From: Salinispora cortesiana
GTDB taxonomy: Bacteria > Actinomycetota > Actinomycetes > Mycobacteriales > Micromonosporaceae
Assembly: GCF_000484695.1 (NCBI RefSeq)
Contig: NZ_AXVR01000009.1
Location: forward strand, 1-64,000
Direction: 5' to 3'
DNA: 64,000 nt
Part shown: positions 7,660 to 16,837 of the stretch, one piece after another
How the letters are laid out: every line of letters starts with the position of its first letter
How positions within the stretch are numbered: position 1 is the first letter of the stretch
Made by a program: the position numbers and the translations under genes
Notes under the pieces: model-generated
Told to the model about the DNA's origin: nothing
Databases searched by the model: none
Seen by the model: the letters and a program-made list of their open reading frames with translations, nothing else

Positions 7660-9579
7660 TCAGCCGGGCGGGTGGCGGAGGCGGTGGAGCCGGAGTGCGA
7701 GCTGCACCTCGAGCACGCGCTCCGGCTGCTGCCAGTCAACGCCGAGGAGATGGCCGACCCGCTCCAGCCGTTGGGTGACCGTGTTGACGTGCACGTGGAG
7801 CTGTTCCGCGGCGCGGGTCAGGCTGCTCCCCACTCCGAAGTACGCCTCCAGGGTCCGTACCAGGGCGGTGCCCCGGCGGGCATCGTAGTCGACCACTGGC
7901 CCGACGGTAGCTGCCAGGAACCGGGAGACATCGCGGTCGCCGCCGATGTCGACCGCGCCCAGCAGCAGGCCGACGAAACCCAACTCGTCCGCACTGGCGC
8001 CCTGCCCGGCCCGGCCGAGCGCGCCGAGCGCGGTCAGGCAGCGCTTCGCCTCGCGGAACGCCGCTGCCAGCGCGGCCGGACCGGTGGCGGGACCAGCGCC
8101 GCCGGCGGTCACCCGTCGCCCGGTCAGCCGGGACAGGTCCCGCGCCACCGCGCGGGCGGCGGTGCCCGCGTCCGAGCCGGGGAGCATCAGCACCACCTTC
8201 CCGTCCCGGGCCGCGGCCAGCCCGCCGCGGGTGCAGGCGTAGGTGGTGGCCCAGGAGAGGGTCCGTTGCCGGGCCGGGTCCGTCGCGGCGATCGCGCCGT
8301 CGTGCACACAGACCAGCACCTGCGCGGTGTCCACGTCCACATCGAGTCGACGGGCCCGGTCGCGGAGCGCGTCGGTGTCCCGCGGCGGGTCGGCGATCAG
8401 GTCGTCGAGGAGTTCGCCGCGGACCCGCCCCTCCGCCTCGGCGACCGTCCGCCGAAACAGCAGCAGCAGCGCGGTGACCAGGGCGGCCCGCTCCAGGATC
8501 TGCTGGTCGGCGTCGACCAACTCGTCGTCGGGGCGAAGCACCAACGCCCCCAGGTTCTCGGCGCCAGCGACCACGGCGGCGTACCAGAGTGGGCCGCGAC
8601 GCACGCTGCGCCCCGCGGCCCGGGACGCGGCCACCGCGGCCACGATCTCCGCCCGCCTCGGTTGGTCGATCTCGCCGACCCGGGCCAGGAGCCGACCCTC
8701 GGCGTCCAGGGCTAGGAGCGCTCCACCCAGGACCTCCGGTACGGCGGCGGCGACCTCCTCCACACCGCCGCCGCGGAGCACCAGCGCGGTCATCCGGTCA
8801 TGTGCTGCCGCCGCGCGCTCCACCGACGCGCTGTGTGCCCCGATGGTGGTGTTGGCCGCCGACAGCTCCGCCAACGCGGAGCGGGTCTCGGTGAGCAGCC
8901 GAGCGGTGTCGATCGCGACGGCGGCGTGCGCGGCCAGCGACGCCAGGAGGGCCACCTCCTCCCGGGCGAACGGGCGCGCCGAGCGGTTGGCGGCGTAGAG
9001 CACGCCGATCGAGATCGAGCCCAGCCGCAGCGGCACGCCGAGGATGGCCACCAAGCCCTCCTCACCGACGCCGGCGTCGATCTCGCTGGTGTGGCGGAAC
9101 CGGTCGTCCGCCGGATAGTTCGCCGTGACGTAGGGCGCACCGGACTGGGCGACCAGGCCACCGAGGCCGGCGCCCATCGGTAGCCGCAGCCGTTGGAACC
9201 GGGCCGACACCGAGCCGTCGGTGACCCGCATGTAGGTGTCGCCGCGCCGGTCGTCGTTGAGTGTCATGTACGCGACGTCGGCGTCGAGTAGGTTCCGGGC
9301 CCGGCGCGCGATCGCCGGCAGCACGTCGTCCAGGTCGCGGAGCCCGGCCAGGTCGCTGACGGTGTCGTACAGCCCGGAGAGTTCACTTTCCCGGCGTCGC
9401 CGTCGTTCCAGCAGCGCCCGTACCCGCAACGCGACCGTCTTCGCCCGTTCCAGCTCGGCCAGCCGCTCCGGGGGCGCGCTGGCGGTGCGCGCGGCCACCA
9501 GTGGGCCCTCGAACTCCACCGCCGTGGCTTCGCGGGCGAGTAGTTCCAGGAACTCCACCGGCGAGGACATGACGGCCAT
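7660..9579 (-). CDS. GAF-PucR/CdaR-type transcriptional regulator
   Basis: A 639-residue regulator. Residues about 83-225 form a GAF domain (AIARRARNLLDADVAYMTLN, then LRLPMGAGLGGLVAQSGAPY). A coiled linker follows, then a CdaR GGDEF-like middle, and a C-terminal PucR HTH_30 (TLEAYFGVGSSLTRAAEQLH followed by VNTVTQRLERVG). PucR-type proteins control purine, sugar-acid or aromatic catabolism by sensing small ligands. ATG 9579 is chosen; ATG 9570 also fits and neither has a strong ribosome site. It follows the dehydrogenase gene by 14 bases and converges on the importer operon, so it may control both. The open frame extends upstream of 9579 but only re-reads the neighbour. Confidence 0.85.
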   Translation of the reverse strand: MAVMSSPVEFLELLAREATAVEFEGPLVAARTASAPPERLAELERAKTVALRVRALLERRRRRESELSGLYDTVSDLAGLRDLDDVLPAIARRARNLLDADVAYMTLNDDRRGDTYMRVTDGSVSARFQRLRLPMGAGLGGLVAQSGAPYVTANYPADDRFRHTSEIDAGVGEEGLVAILGVPLRLGSISIGVLYAANRSARPFAREEVALLASLAAHAAVAIDTARLLTETRSALAELSAANTTIGAHSASVERAAAAHDRMTALVLRGGGVEEVAAAVPEVLGGALLALDAEGRLLARVGEIDQPRRAEIVAAVAASRAAGRSVRRGPLWYAAVVAGAENLGALVLRPDDELVDADQQILERAALVTALLLLFRRTVAEAEGRVRGELLDDLIADPPRDTDALRDRARRLDVDVDTAQVLVCVHDGAIAATDPARQRTLSWATTYACTRGGLAAARDGKVVLMLPGSDAGTAARAVARDLSRLTGRRVTAGGAGPATGPAALAAAFREAKRCLTALGALGRAGQGASADELGFVGLLLGAVDIGGDRDVSRFLAATVGPVVDYDARRGTALVRTLEAYFGVGSSLTRAAEQLHVHVNTVTQRLERVGHLLGVDWQQPERVLEVQLALRLHRLRHPPG

Positions 9580-9593
9580 TGTGCGCCGGCGCC

Positions 9594-10376
9594 CTAGTTC
9601 GCCGTCCACCCCCCATCGAGAGCGATGGACGCGCCGGTGATGAACGCCGCCGGTGGTGAGCACAGGTACGCCACCAACTCGGCCACCTCCTCCGGTTCGA
9701 GCAGCCGCTTGATCGCCGCCCGGCCCAGCATGATCTTCTCGACGACCTCGGATTCCGGGATGCCGTGGCTGGCGGCCTGGTCGGCGATCTGGCGCTGCAC
9801 CAGCGCGGTGCGCACGTACGCCGGGTTGACGCAGTTGGCGGTCACGCCGTGCGCGGCGCCCTCCAACGCGACCACCTTGGACAGACCCTCCAACGCGTGC
9901 TTCGCCGAGACGTACGCCGCCTTGTACGGCGAGGCGCGCAGCCCGTGCACCGAGGAGATGTTGACGATGCGTCCCCAGCCTTCGGCGTACATGTGCGGCA
10001 GGGCCCGGCGGATGACCAGGAACGGGGCTTCGACCATCACCCGGTGCAGGTATTCGAAGCGTTCCACGGCGAACTCCGGGATCGGGGCGACGTGTTGGAG
10101 CCCGGCGTTGTTGACCACGATGTCGACCTTGGTGTCGAGGTGGTTGACCGTCTCCGGGTCCGCCAGGTCGGCACCGACGGCCCGGCCGCCCACTTCGGCG
10201 GCGACTGTCCGGGCGGCGGTGAGGTTCCGGTCCACCACCACCACGGTGGCGCCGGCGGCGCCGAGTCGTCGCGCGCACGTCCGCCCGATGCCGCTGCCGC
10301 CCCCGGTCACCAGGGCGGTTCGCCCGGTGAGATCGACCTGTACGACGTGGGGGGTCGTCCTCGGATCTGCCGTCAT
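9594..10376 (-). CDS. Short-chain dehydrogenase, probable 3-hydroxybutyrate dehydrogenase
   Basis: SDR enzyme of 260 residues. Cofactor motif TGGGSGIG is near residues 23-30, followed by VVNNAGLQHVAPIPEF, catalytic Ser in VNISSVHG and the YVSAKH Tyr-Lys pair. The NNAGLQHVAPIEEF-like stretch and the ending TGASIALDGGWTA are characteristic of D-3-hydroxybutyrate dehydrogenases, which interconvert 3-hydroxybutyrate and acetoacetate with NAD. Start ATG is at 10374-10376. First gene of a two-gene unit with the PucR-type regulator, divergent from ruvC. Specificity within the SDR family is inferred. Confidence 0.8.
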   Translation of the reverse strand: MTADPRTTPHVVQVDLTGRTALVTGGGSGIGRTCARRLGAAGATVVVVDRNLTAARTVAAEVGGRAVGADLADPETVNHLDTKVDIVVNNAGLQHVAPIPEFAVERFEYLHRVMVEAPFLVIRRALPHMYAEGWGRIVNISSVHGLRASPYKAAYVSAKHALEGLSKVVALEGAAHGVTANCVNPAYVRTALVQRQIADQAASHGIPESEVVEKIMLGRAAIKRLLEPEEVAELVAYLCSPPAAFITGASIALDGGWTAN

Positions 10377-10607
10377 GGCGCATGAAACTACGACCTGTGC
10401 GGTCAGGTGCACATGGGGTAGCGACACATACTCGTCGTCGGTGCTGTGTGGTCGCAGTCGACATCGGGCGAATCCCGCCGCCGGCGCCGCCGTCGGGCTC
10501 GGCGCCCGCACTGCCCTCGGGCTCCGGCGTGTCCCGCCGGCTGCGGCTCCGACGATCTCGGTAGGGTGTCGAACACACGTACTGCTGGCGGTTGGGGAGG
10601 AGGCGGC

Positions 10608-11138
10608 GTGCGCGTGCTCGGCGTTGACCCGGGGCTGACCCGGTGCGGGGTCGGCGTGGTCGAGGGCGTGCCGGGGCGCCCCTGCACGTTGGTCGCCTAC
10701 CATGTCGTCCACACTGACCCCGATGACGAGTTGCCGCTGCGCCTGCTGACCCTGGACCGCTCGCTCACCGCCCTGGTGGCCGAGCACCGGCCGGACAGCG
10801 TGGCCGTCGAGCGGGTGTTCAGCCAGCACAATGTCCGCACGGTGATGGGCACGGCGCAGGCCAGCGGGGTCGCTGTTCTCGCCGGGGCGCGGGCGGGCCT
10901 GCCGGTGCAGACCTACACTCCGAGCGAGGTGAAGGCGGCGGTGACCGGCTCCGGTCAGGCCGACAAGGCCCAGATGACCGCGATGGTGACGCGGCTGCTG
11001 CGGCTCTCCGCCCCGCCCCGCCCGGCGGACGCCGCCGACGCCCTGGCCCTGGCCATCTGCCACGTGTGGCGCGGTGGCACCCGCTCGAAGTTGGCGACCG
11101 CCGCCGACCGGGCCCGACGACGAGGAGGAGGCCGATGA
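10608..11138 (+). CDS. ruvC: Holliday junction resolvase RuvC
   Basis: Endonuclease that cuts Holliday junctions with RuvAB. Acidic catalytic residues are visible: Asp in [10 protein letters not shown], Glu in VAVERVF, and the C-terminal pair in [30 protein letters not shown] is the RuvC DNA-binding stretch. GTG 10608 follows a strong GGGGAGGAGG site; 176 residues is normal length. The ruvC TGA overlaps the ruvA ATG (ATGA), so the resolvasome genes are coupled. Confidence 0.95.
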   Translation: MRVLGVDPGLTRCGVGVVEGVPGRPCTLVAYHVVHTDPDDELPLRLLTLDRSLTALVAEHRPDSVAVERVFSQHNVRTVMGTAQASGVAVLAGARAGLPVQTYTPSEVKAAVTGSGQADKAQMTAMVTRLLRLSAPPRPADAADALALAICHVWRGGTRSKLATAADRARRRGGGR

Positions 11139-11737
11139 TCGCCAGTGTCCGGGGTGTGGTGACCGCGACCGGTCCCGACCACGCCGTCGTGGAGGTCGGC
11201 GGGGTGGGCCTGGCGGTGCAGTGTGCGCCGGGCACGATCGCTGACCTGCGGGTGGGCCAGCCGGCCCGCCTCGCCACCAGCCTGGTCGTCCGGGAGGATT
11301 CGCTAACCCTCTACGGGTTCGCCGACGACGACGCCAAGGCCCTGTTCGAGCTCCTGCAGACGGCCAGTGGGGTCGGCCCCCGACTTGCCCAGGCCGTCCT
11401 CGCGGTGCACGCGCCGGAGGCGGTCCGGGCGGCCATCGCCAACGCCGACATCGCCGCGTTGACCCGGGTGCCGGGGATCGGCAAGAAAGGCGCCGAGCGG
11501 CTTGTGCTGGAGCTGCGGGACCGGATCGGTCCCGCCCCGGTCGGTGCCGACGCGGCGGTCGGCGTCACGACCGGCAACTGGCCGGAGCAGGTGCGTCAGG
11601 CCCTGGTCGGGCTCGGCTGGACGACGGCGCAGGCGGATCAGGCGGTCGCCGCAGTGGCGGAGACGGTGGAGGGGGAGGTGCCCCCGGTGCCGGTCCTGCT
11701 CCGGCAGGCGATTCGGCTGCTGGGCCGGACCCGATGA
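11135..11737 (+). CDS. ruvA: Holliday junction branch migration protein RuvA
   Basis: DNA-binding subunit of the branch-migration complex, 200 residues. Domain I is the N-terminal OB fold ([20 protein letters not shown]). Domain II has paired helix-hairpin-helix motifs ([19 protein letters not shown] and [19 protein letters not shown]). Domain III, the RuvB-contacting three-helix end, begins around [11 protein letters not shown]. Good ribosome site CGAGGAGGAG. A 54-base gap separates it from ruvB. Confidence 0.95.
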   Translation: MIASVRGVVTATGPDHAVVEVGGVGLAVQCAPGTIADLRVGQPARLATSLVVREDSLTLYGFADDDAKALFELLQTASGVGPRLAQAVLAVHAPEAVRAAIANADIAALTRVPGIGKKGAERLVLELRDRIGPAPVGADAAVGVTTGNWPEQVRQALVGLGWTTAQADQAVAAVAETVEGEVPPVPVLLRQAIRLLGRTR

Positions 11738-11791
11738 CGGGTGGGGGAGTGCGTCGGCCGACCGCATCCGGGGCGCGGATGAGGAGTCGGG

Positions 11792-12850
11792 ATGACGGGT
11801 GACAATCTGGTCTCGGCGTATGTGAGCGACGCCGAGCGGGACGCGGAGGCCAGCGTCCGGCCGCGCCGGCTGGCCGAGTTCATCGCGCAGGAGCGGGTCC
11901 GGGATCAGCTCGACCTGCTGCTCCAGGGCGCGCTACGCCGCGGCAGCCCCCCCGATCACATCCTCCTGTCGGGCCCGCCCGGGCTGGGTAAGACCAGCCT
12001 GGCCAACATCGTCGCCGCCGAGCTGGGCACCAGCATCCGGGTGACCAGCGGCCCGGCGATCGAGCGTTCCGGTGACCTGGCGGCCATCCTGACCAGCCTC
12101 GGTGAGGGGGATGTGCTCTTTATCGACGAGGTCCACCGGATCGCCCGGCCGGCGGAGGAGCTCCTCTACAGCGCGATGGAGGACTTCCGGGTTGACGTGG
12201 TGGTGGGCAAGGGGCCCGGGGCGACCGCCATCCCGCTGGACGTGGAGCCGTTCACCCTGGTCGGGGCGACCACCCGCGCCGGGCTGCTCACCGGCCCGAT
12301 GCGGGACCGGTTTGGCTTCGTCGCACACCTGGACTTCTATTCCCCAGCCGACCTGGAGCGACTGCTGAACCGCTCGGCCCGCATCCTCGGCGTGCCGATC
12401 ACCGTCGACGGCGCGGCCGAGATCTCCGGCCGCGCGCGGGGCACTCCCCGGATCGCGAACCGGCTGCTGCGCCGGGTGCGTGACTTCGCCGAGGTCCGGG
12501 CCGACGGCGTGGTTAGCCGGGAGACCGCGCAGGCGGCACTGACCGTGTACGACGTGGACGCGTTGGGGCTGGACCGGCTTGACCGCGCGGTGCTTACCGC
12601 GCTCGTGGATCTGTTTCGGGGCGGTCCGGTCGGCCTCTCCACGCTGGCGGTGGCGGTGGGGGAGCAACCGGACACGGTGGAGGAGGTCTGTGAGCCGTTC
12701 CTGGTACGGGCCGGTCTCCTCGCCCGAACACCGCGTGGTCGGGTCGCCACCGAGGCGGCCTGGCGCCACCTGGGGCGTATGCCGCCGAATGGTACATTTG
12801 GCCCGGATACCCCTCCCGCGCGAGACCTGTTCTCGGTAGAGCCTGATTAG
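11792..12850 (+). CDS. ruvB: Holliday junction branch migration ATPase RuvB
   Basis: AAA+ motor of branch migration, 352 residues. It has Walker [15 protein letters not shown], Walker [11 protein letters not shown], sensor 1 [19 protein letters not shown] and the arginine finger [20 protein letters not shown]. The C-terminal winged helix ([20 protein letters not shown]) binds DNA. The last 15 residues ([13 protein letters not shown] end) are a short, non-conserved tail. Last gene of ruvCAB; yajC follows after 144 bases. Confidence 0.95.
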   Translation: MTGDNLVSAYVSDAERDAEASVRPRRLAEFIAQERVRDQLDLLLQGALRRGSPPDHILLSGPPGLGKTSLANIVAAELGTSIRVTSGPAIERSGDLAAILTSLGEGDVLFIDEVHRIARPAEELLYSAMEDFRVDVVVGKGPGATAIPLDVEPFTLVGATTRAGLLTGPMRDRFGFVAHLDFYSPADLERLLNRSARILGVPITVDGAAEISGRARGTPRIANRLLRRVRDFAEVRADGVVSRETAQAALTVYDVDALGLDRLDRAVLTALVDLFRGGPVGLSTLAVAVGEQPDTVEEVCEPFLVRAGLLARTPRGRVATEAAWRHLGRMPPNGTFGPDTPPARDLFSVEPD

Positions 12851-12994
12851 CCGTGATGCGAACGTGATCTGTGTCGCATTCGGTGTTCCCAGGTGAAGCG
12901 ACTAGACTCGCCGCGGTCTGTACAGATGTAAGAAATCGCCTTCACCCCGGTGCCCTTGTGCCGGTATGGGGGCCAATGGGAAGGTTCTACCACC

Positions 12995-13330
12995 GTGCTT
13001 TTGGCACAAGATGGCGGCGCTGGCAGCTTCACGCCCATCCTTATGATCGTCCTGCTCTTCGGAGTCATGTACTTCATGATGATCCGCCCGCAGCAGAAGC
13101 GGCGCCGAGAGGCGGCGGCCATGCAGTCCTCCCTGGGGCACGGTGACGAGGTCGTCACCATCGGCGGGCTCTACGGCACCGTCACCGGGGTGGACGACGA
13201 GACGGTGCTGCTGGAGGTCGCTCCCGGCGTGGAGACCCGGTACGCCCGTCCCGCGATCGCGCGGGTCGTCACCAAGGCGGAGGAGCCCGCTGAGGCGGCG
13301 GTCGACGACGCGGACGCCGTCAAGGAGTGA
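12995..13330 (+). CDS. yajC: Preprotein translocase accessory subunit YajC
   Basis: Single-pass membrane protein of 111 residues with the family core: a hydrophobic span (PILMIVLLFGVMYFMMI), then RPQQKRRREAAAMQSSLGHG and DEVVTIGGLYGTVTGV. It works with SecDF in late protein translocation. GTG 12995 fits the usual N-terminus; an open extension upstream to 12950 has no ribosome site. The acidic tail (AEEPAEAAVDDADAVKE) is typical of actinomycete members. secD follows about 220 bases on. Confidence 0.9.
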   Translation: MLLAQDGGAGSFTPILMIVLLFGVMYFMMIRPQQKRRREAAAMQSSLGHGDEVVTIGGLYGTVTGVDDETVLLEVAPGVETRYARPAIARVVTKAEEPAEAAVDDADAVKE

Positions 13331-13549
13331 CATCCCGCCCGTCATTCCGGCGGCCCGGGCAGCGCATGAGTTGGACGAAAATTTGACAATCGGGTCGATA
13401 CGCCACCCTCGGTAGGTGCAGGGTGTGGTGGCGTTCCGCGTCGGCACCCGTGCGCCGCTGCGGCGACCCCCACATAGCTTCGGCCGGCTCGCCCGGCCGA
13501 CAGCCGCCGCTGGCGTGGCGGCGTGACCCTACAGGGAGACAGGACAGCC

Positions 13550-15565
13550 GTGGCACCACCTCAGAAACAGATGCGCCCCGGGCGGCAGCTCGCCGTGCTT
13601 GGGGCCATCTTCGTGGTCCTCTATCTTCTGGTCTTCTTCGGCGGCGGCGCGAGCGGTAGCTGGCAGGACCGGCTTGAGCCCAAGCTCGGTCTCGACCTGG
13701 TCGGCGGCACCCGGCTGACGCTGGAGGCGACCAACACCGTCGACGGCCAGGCGCCGACCGCGGAGAACCTTGAGGAGGCCCGGCAGATCATTGAGAGCCG
13801 GGTCAACGCCTTCGGGGTCGCCGAGGCCGAGGTCGTCACCGAGGGCGACCGGAACATCGTGATCTCCCTTCCCGGCGAGAACCGGGACCTGACCGAGGTC
13901 GGTAGCGCCGCGGAACTGCGCTTCCGGAAGGTGCTCCAGGTGGCCGACGGTAGTGGTGCGGCGGCGAACCCGCCGCCGAGCCCGTCCGCCACCCCCACCG
14001 CCACGCCGTCTGGCTCTGCCACGCCGTCTGGCTCCGCCACGCCGTCTGGCTCTGCCACGCCGTCTGGCTCCGCCGCGCCGTCTGGCTCTGCCACGCCGTC
14101 CGCAACCGGTAGCGCCTCCCCCACCCCGTCGAGCAGCGTCCAGGTCACGGCCTCGCCGACCGGAGGTGAGGGCGGTGGTGCCGCGGCGCCGAGCCTGAGC
14201 GCCACCCCCGCGGCCTCGCCCAGCGTCACGCCCACGCCGAGCGCGTCCTCCTCACCCAGCGCGACACCGGCGGCGAGTGACGGCGCCACCCCGGTGCCGG
14301 CCAGCATCGAGGAGCAGCGCAGGGCGGTCGAGCAGAAGGTCGGTGCGGCCGCCTGGGAGGCCGCGAACGGGCTTCAGTCGCCCACCGACGTGACCACCGA
14401 CCCGTCGCTGGTCGAGAAGCTCAAGCCGTTCGCATCGCTGACCGACCGTGAGATCGCGGTGCTGCCGGCCCAGATGCAGTTCAACGTCCCGCAGATCACC
14501 TGTGGCCAGCTGGACGCCCGCCCGCCGGCGTCGATCTCCGCCGTTGACCAACAGGTCGTCGCCTGCGAGTTCGGCAGCATCAAGTACCTGCTCGACCAGG
14601 CCAAGGTCGTCGGCACCGACATCAACGACGCCAACGCCGTGCTCGACCAGACCAGCCAGTGGGTGGTCAGCCTGGACTTCACCGGCTCCGGCCAGGAGAA
14701 GTGGACCGCGCTGACCCGCGAGGCGTTCAACAACGAGGGTGCTGCCTGCGACCCGAGCGCGCTCGGGGACAGCGGCAACTGCCGGGTCGCCGTCGTGCTG
14801 GACAACCAGGTCGTCTCCTCGCCGGAGATCCTGGGCGTGTTGACCAGCAACTCGCAGATCACCGGCAACTTCACCCAGCAGGACGCCAGCGACCTGGCGA
14901 GCACGCTGCGCTACGGCGCGCTGCCGGTGACCTTCGAGCCGCAGGCGCAGCAGAACGTCACCGCGACCCTGGGCGCCAGCCACCTGCGGGCTGGCCTGCT
15001 CGCGGCCGGTATCGGGATGCTGCTGGTGATCATCTACTCGTTCTTCTACTACCGGCTGCTCGGCTCCGTGATCTTCCTGAGCCTGGTCCTCTCCGCGCTG
15101 CTTGTCTTCGGCGCGTTGGTGGTCCTCGGCCGGCAGATCGGGTTCACTCTCACCCTCGCCGGCATCGCCGGCATGATCGTCTCGCTCGGTGTGGCGGCGG
15201 ACTCCTTCGTCATCTACTTCGAGCGGCTCAAGGACGAGATCCGGGAGGGGCGCAGCCCGCGCAGCGCGGTGTCCCGGGCGTGGATCCGCGCCCGTCGGAC
15301 GATCATCTCCGCCAACGCGATCACCCTGATGTCCGCGGTAGTGCTCTACATCGTTTCGGTCGGGGTGGTCAAGGGCTTCGCCTTCGCGTTGGGCCTCGCC
15401 ACGATCCTCGACCTGGTGGTGGTCTTCCTCTTCCGACACCCGATCATGACGATGTTCGCCCGCACCCGGGCGTTCCTGTCCCCGCGGGTCAGCGGCCTCG
15501 GTCGGGCGTTGCCGGCCCGGGACAAGCCGGCCCAGCCCCGCAACCCGCGCGCGAAGGAGGCCTGA
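13550..15565 (+). CDS. secD: Protein translocase subunit SecD with a long Pro/Ser/Thr/Ala insertion
   Basis: SecD uses the proton gradient to pull translocating proteins outwards. The 671-residue protein keeps the first membrane span (LAVLGAIFVVLYLLVFF), the GLDLVGGTRLTLEA start of the periplasmic P1 domain, and the five C-terminal spans with GLLAAGIGMLLVIIYSFFYY and DSFVIYFERLKDEIREG. Residues about 138-247 are a low-complexity insertion in P1, including tandem TPSGSA units. This makes the protein longer than the 550-600 residues I would expect. GTG 13550 is chosen; GTG 13523 is possible. Couples directly to secF one base downstream. Confidence 0.93.
   Translation: MAPPQKQMRPGRQLAVLGAIFVVLYLLVFFGGGASGSWQDRLEPKLGLDLVGGTRLTLEATNTVDGQAPTAENLEEARQIIESRVNAFGVAEAEVVTEGDRNIVISLPGENRDLTEVGSAAELRFRKVLQVADGSGAAANPPPSPSATPTATPSGSATPSGSATPSGSATPSGSAAPSGSATPSATGSASPTPSSSVQVTASPTGGEGGGAAAPSLSATPAASPSVTPTPSASSSPSATPAASDGATPVPASIEEQRRAVEQKVGAAAWEAANGLQSPTDVTTDPSLVEKLKPFASLTDREIAVLPAQMQFNVPQITCGQLDARPPASISAVDQQVVACEFGSIKYLLDQAKVVGTDINDANAVLDQTSQWVVSLDFTGSGQEKWTALTREAFNNEGAACDPSALGDSGNCRVAVVLDNQVVSSPEILGVLTSNSQITGNFTQQDASDLASTLRYGALPVTFEPQAQQNVTATLGASHLRAGLLAAGIGMLLVIIYSFFYYRLLGSVIFLSLVLSALLVFGALVVLGRQIGFTLTLAGIAGMIVSLGVAADSFVIYFERLKDEIREGRSPRSAVSRAWIRARRTIISANAITLMSAVVLYIVSVGVVKGFAFALGLATILDLVVVFLFRHPIMTMFARTRAFLSPRVSGLGRALPARDKPAQPRNPRAKEA
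14003..14100 (+). repeat. Coding tandem repeat, 18-bp units in secD (TPSGSA)
   Basis: Five consecutive 18-base units (14003-14020, 14021-14038, 14039-14056, 14057-14074, 14075-14092) plus an 8-base partial unit. Units alternate between two synonymous forms differing at one base (GGCTCT and GGCTCC); the fifth starts GCG in place of ACG, giving Ala. They encode TPSGSA repeats. The in-frame unit length means copy number could change without breaking SecD. Confidence 0.95.
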
Positions 15566-15566
15566 G

Positions 15567-16751
15567 ATGGCCGGTGCTGGTCTCGCGAGTCGCCTCTACC
15601 GTGGTGAGGCCGGTCTCGACATTGTCGGCCGCCGCAAGGTGTGGTTCGGCCTCGCCGGGGTGCTGGCCCTGATCTCGGTGCTGAGCTTCGCGTTCCTCCG
15701 GTTCGACCTCGGTATCGAGTTCGCTGGCGGTAGTTCGATCCAGGTGCCCGCCAGCGTCGGCACCCTGGAGCAGGCCGAGGAGGCGGTTGACGCCGCGCTG
15801 GCCACTGAGGGCGGCGGCGCGGAGGTGGTGACCGCGCAGAAGGTCGGCGGTACCGGTGACGACTTCTACGAGATGCGTACCTCACAGCTCAGCACGGAGC
15901 AGTCCAACGCGGTCAAGGCGGCGGTAGCCGAGGAGTTCGGCCTCCCGGTCAGCGACGTCAGCGGCAGCCAGGTCAGCCAGGCCTGGGGTAGCCAGGTCAC
16001 CGAGCGGGCGGTGCTCGGCCTGGTGATCTTCCTCGTGCTGGTGATGGTCTACCTGGTGCTGCGCTTCGAGTGGCGGATGGCGGTCGGTGCGGTCAGCTCC
16101 CTGCTGATGAACCTGGTCCTCACCGCCGGCATCTACTCGCTGGTCGGCTTCGAGGTGACCCCGTCGACCGTGATCGGCTTCCTCACCATCTTGGGCTTCG
16201 CCCTCTACGACGTGGTGGTGGTCTTCGACAAGATCCAGGAGAACACCCGCGGCATCACCGCGAACAGCAACCAGACGTACGGTGAGGCGGCCAACCTGGC
16301 GATCAACCAGAGCTTGATGCGGTCGCTGAACACCTCGATCGTGGCCCTGCTCCCGGTCGGCGGTCTGCTCTTCATCGGTGCCGGCCTGTTCGGCGCGGGC
16401 ACCCTGAAGGACCTCGGCCTGGTGCTGTTCGTCGGCATGGCGGTGGCGTTCTTCTCCTCGATCACCCTGGCCACCCCGCTGCTGGTGCTGCTGAAGAACC
16501 AGGAGCCGCGGATCCAGGCGCACAACAAGCGGGTGCTGGCCCGCCGGGCCGCGCTGGAGCGTGGCGAGGGTTCGGCGAAGAGCGCGCCGCGGCCGACGGA
16601 GAGTGCCGAGGAGCGGAACGACCCGGAGGCGCCGGCCCTCGCCGGCGCGGCCCCGAAGGTGGGGGCACGGCCGGCGGGCAAGCGGCCGACCGGCGCGCGC
16701 GGTGGCCGCCCCGCCGGTGGCGGCAACCGCCCGGGCGGCAAGCGGCGCTGA
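15567..16751 (+). CDS. secF: Protein translocase subunit SecF
   Basis: Partner of SecD, 394 residues. N-terminal span near FGLAGVLALISVLSFAFLRF, then the FDLGIEFAGGSSIQV signature. Five further spans include LGFALYDVVVVFDKIQENTR and LFIGAGLFGAGTLKDLGLVL. The last 75 residues are a basic, glycine-rich cytoplasmic tail (RGGRPAGGGNRPGGKRR end), common in actinomycete SecF. It starts one base after the secD stop. Confidence 0.95.
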   Translation: MAGAGLASRLYRGEAGLDIVGRRKVWFGLAGVLALISVLSFAFLRFDLGIEFAGGSSIQVPASVGTLEQAEEAVDAALATEGGGAEVVTAQKVGGTGDDFYEMRTSQLSTEQSNAVKAAVAEEFGLPVSDVSGSQVSQAWGSQVTERAVLGLVIFLVLVMVYLVLRFEWRMAVGAVSSLLMNLVLTAGIYSLVGFEVTPSTVIGFLTILGFALYDVVVVFDKIQENTRGITANSNQTYGEAANLAINQSLMRSLNTSIVALLPVGGLLFIGAGLFGAGTLKDLGLVLFVGMAVAFFSSITLATPLLVLLKNQEPRIQAHNKRVLARRAALERGEGSAKSAPRPTESAEERNDPEAPALAGAAPKVGARPAGKRPTGARGGRPAGGGNRPGGKRR

Positions 16752-16768
16752 CGCGCCAGTGGAACGGA

Positions 16769-16816
16769 ACGACGGCGTCTTTCAGGCTGTGCGAACAGCG
16801 TGAAGGACGCCGTCGT
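16769..16816. terminator. Long near-perfect hairpin between secF and apt
   Basis: Arms 16769-16790 and 16795-16816 pair over 22 positions with one G-G mismatch and one wobble, closed by a GCGA (GNRA-type) loop. It lies 18 bases after the secF stop and just before the apt ribosome site. There is no U-tract. It may end secDF transcription or act as an mRNA structure or leader of apt. Confidence 0.6.
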
Positions 16817-16837
16817 CGGAGCAAGGAGCGGAGCGGC

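Noticed and set aside
9580..10578. N-terminal extension of the PucR-type regulator over the dehydrogenase
   Set aside because: The open frame upstream of 9579 is Arg/Gly-rich and only re-reads the dehydrogenase gene, which has its own complete motifs in another frame.
14003..14100. CRISPR-like array
   Set aside because: The 18-base units are directly adjacent without spacers and are in frame within secD, so they are a coding tandem repeat.
13621..14307. 228-residue minus-strand ORF rich in GVAEPDGVAEPDG repeats
   Set aside because: It is the antisense reading of the secD repeat; secD has domain evidence on the plus strand.
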